Shown piece by piece: positions 23,629 through 23,699 of a stretch of DNA of 23,699 nucleotides. Under the pieces are notes generated by a model. It was not told where the DNA came from. It did no database searches and saw nothing but the letters and a program-made list of their open reading frames with translations. The stretch comes from Acidobacteriaceae bacterium (GTDB taxonomy: Bacteria > Acidobacteriota > Terriglobia > Terriglobales > Acidobacteriaceae). The stretch's first letter is position 1, and each line of letters starts with the position of its first letter. Made by a program: the position numbers and the translations under genes. The stretch is from NCBI GenBank assembly GCA_031296355.1, contig JARLFX010000089.1, forward strand, positions 1 through 23,699, written 5' to 3'.

Positions 23629-23699
23629 ATGACAAAGATCGAAGCAATTGTAAGACCCAACATGTTTGACGCCGTAAAGGAGGCCCTGACCGAGATTGG
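23629..23699 (+). CDS. P-II nitrogen regulatory protein, N-terminal part (3' end outside window)
   Basis: The visible residues, MTKIEAIVRPNMFDAVKEAL then TEI, match the conserved N-terminus of GlnB/GlnK proteins (KIEAIIRP...VKEAL). P-II proteins are small trimeric sensors of 2-oxoglutarate and ATP/ADP; GlnK-type members close the Amt channel when nitrogen is plentiful. Its place right after amt makes the GlnK role likely, but the T-loop, needed to say more, is outside the window. ATG 23629 is preferred over ATG 23626 because AGG at 23620-23622 then has a 6-nt spacing. Confidence 0.88.
   Translation, partial: MTKIEAIVRPNMFDAVKEALTEI

Overview
The window looks like chromosomal DNA of an acidobacterium (Acidobacteriota, probably Terriglobia/Acidobacteriaceae). 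This is an inference from gene style and not a species call. The pointers are a secreted FG-GAP/Ig-like/MBG repeat protein with a typical acidobacterial C-terminus, an OmpL-like (BBP2) porin beside an ammonium transporter, short GTCATCC...GGATCT hairpin repeats, and moderately high GC. The window holds 15 protein-coding genes or gene parts, one gene remnant and one tRNA gene. There is no CRISPR array, rRNA, integrase or insertion sequence.

Left part (1-7.5 kb). The 3' end of an Ig-like surface protein closes on a strong terminator. An amino-sugar type locus follows: a sodium:solute symporter and a NagB-family deaminase/isomerase form a tight two-gene operon behind a LacI-type operator candidate. 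Converging on them are a LacI-family repressor and, upstream of it, a hexose-phosphate mutarotase. After a gap come a decayed exopolysaccharide-export gene, apparently a fusion of a Wzz/GumC-like N-terminus with a Wza-like core ending in a frameshift, and an intact polyprenyl-phosphate sugar transferase (WcaJ/WbaP type).

Middle (7.7-12.4 kb). A large minus-strand secreted protein of about 1195 residues has seven FG-GAP repeats apparently nested inside an Ig-like domain. Its C-terminus consists of a split Ig domain, two membrane segments and an internal lipobox-like Cys, and this arrangement recurs in the partial protein at the left edge. tRNA-Ser(UGA) and a small DUF7009-like protein follow. 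Leu codon use changes near the tRNA: mostly CTG to its left and mostly CTC in the plus-strand genes to its right.

Right part (12.4-23.7 kb). The plus-strand genes are an APC-family permease, an M20 amidohydrolase (carbamoylase/allantoate-hydrolase type), a secreted zinc-phospholipase-C-like protein, the translational GTPase TypA/BipA, and a small membrane protein coupled to a LOG-family phosphoribohydrolase. The permease and amidohydrolase have -10-like boxes almost touching their start codons and may be leaderless. The window ends with a nitrogen block: an OmpL-like porin on the minus strand, divergent from an ammonium transporter that is followed by the start of a P-II gene. This block suggests ammonium uptake across both membranes with P-II control.

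Most promising observations: the repeated split-Ig/lipobox-like C-terminal module, the chimeric export-gene remnant, the covarying hairpin repeats after typA, the inverted repeat in the porin-amt gap, and the operator candidate in front of the amino-sugar operon.
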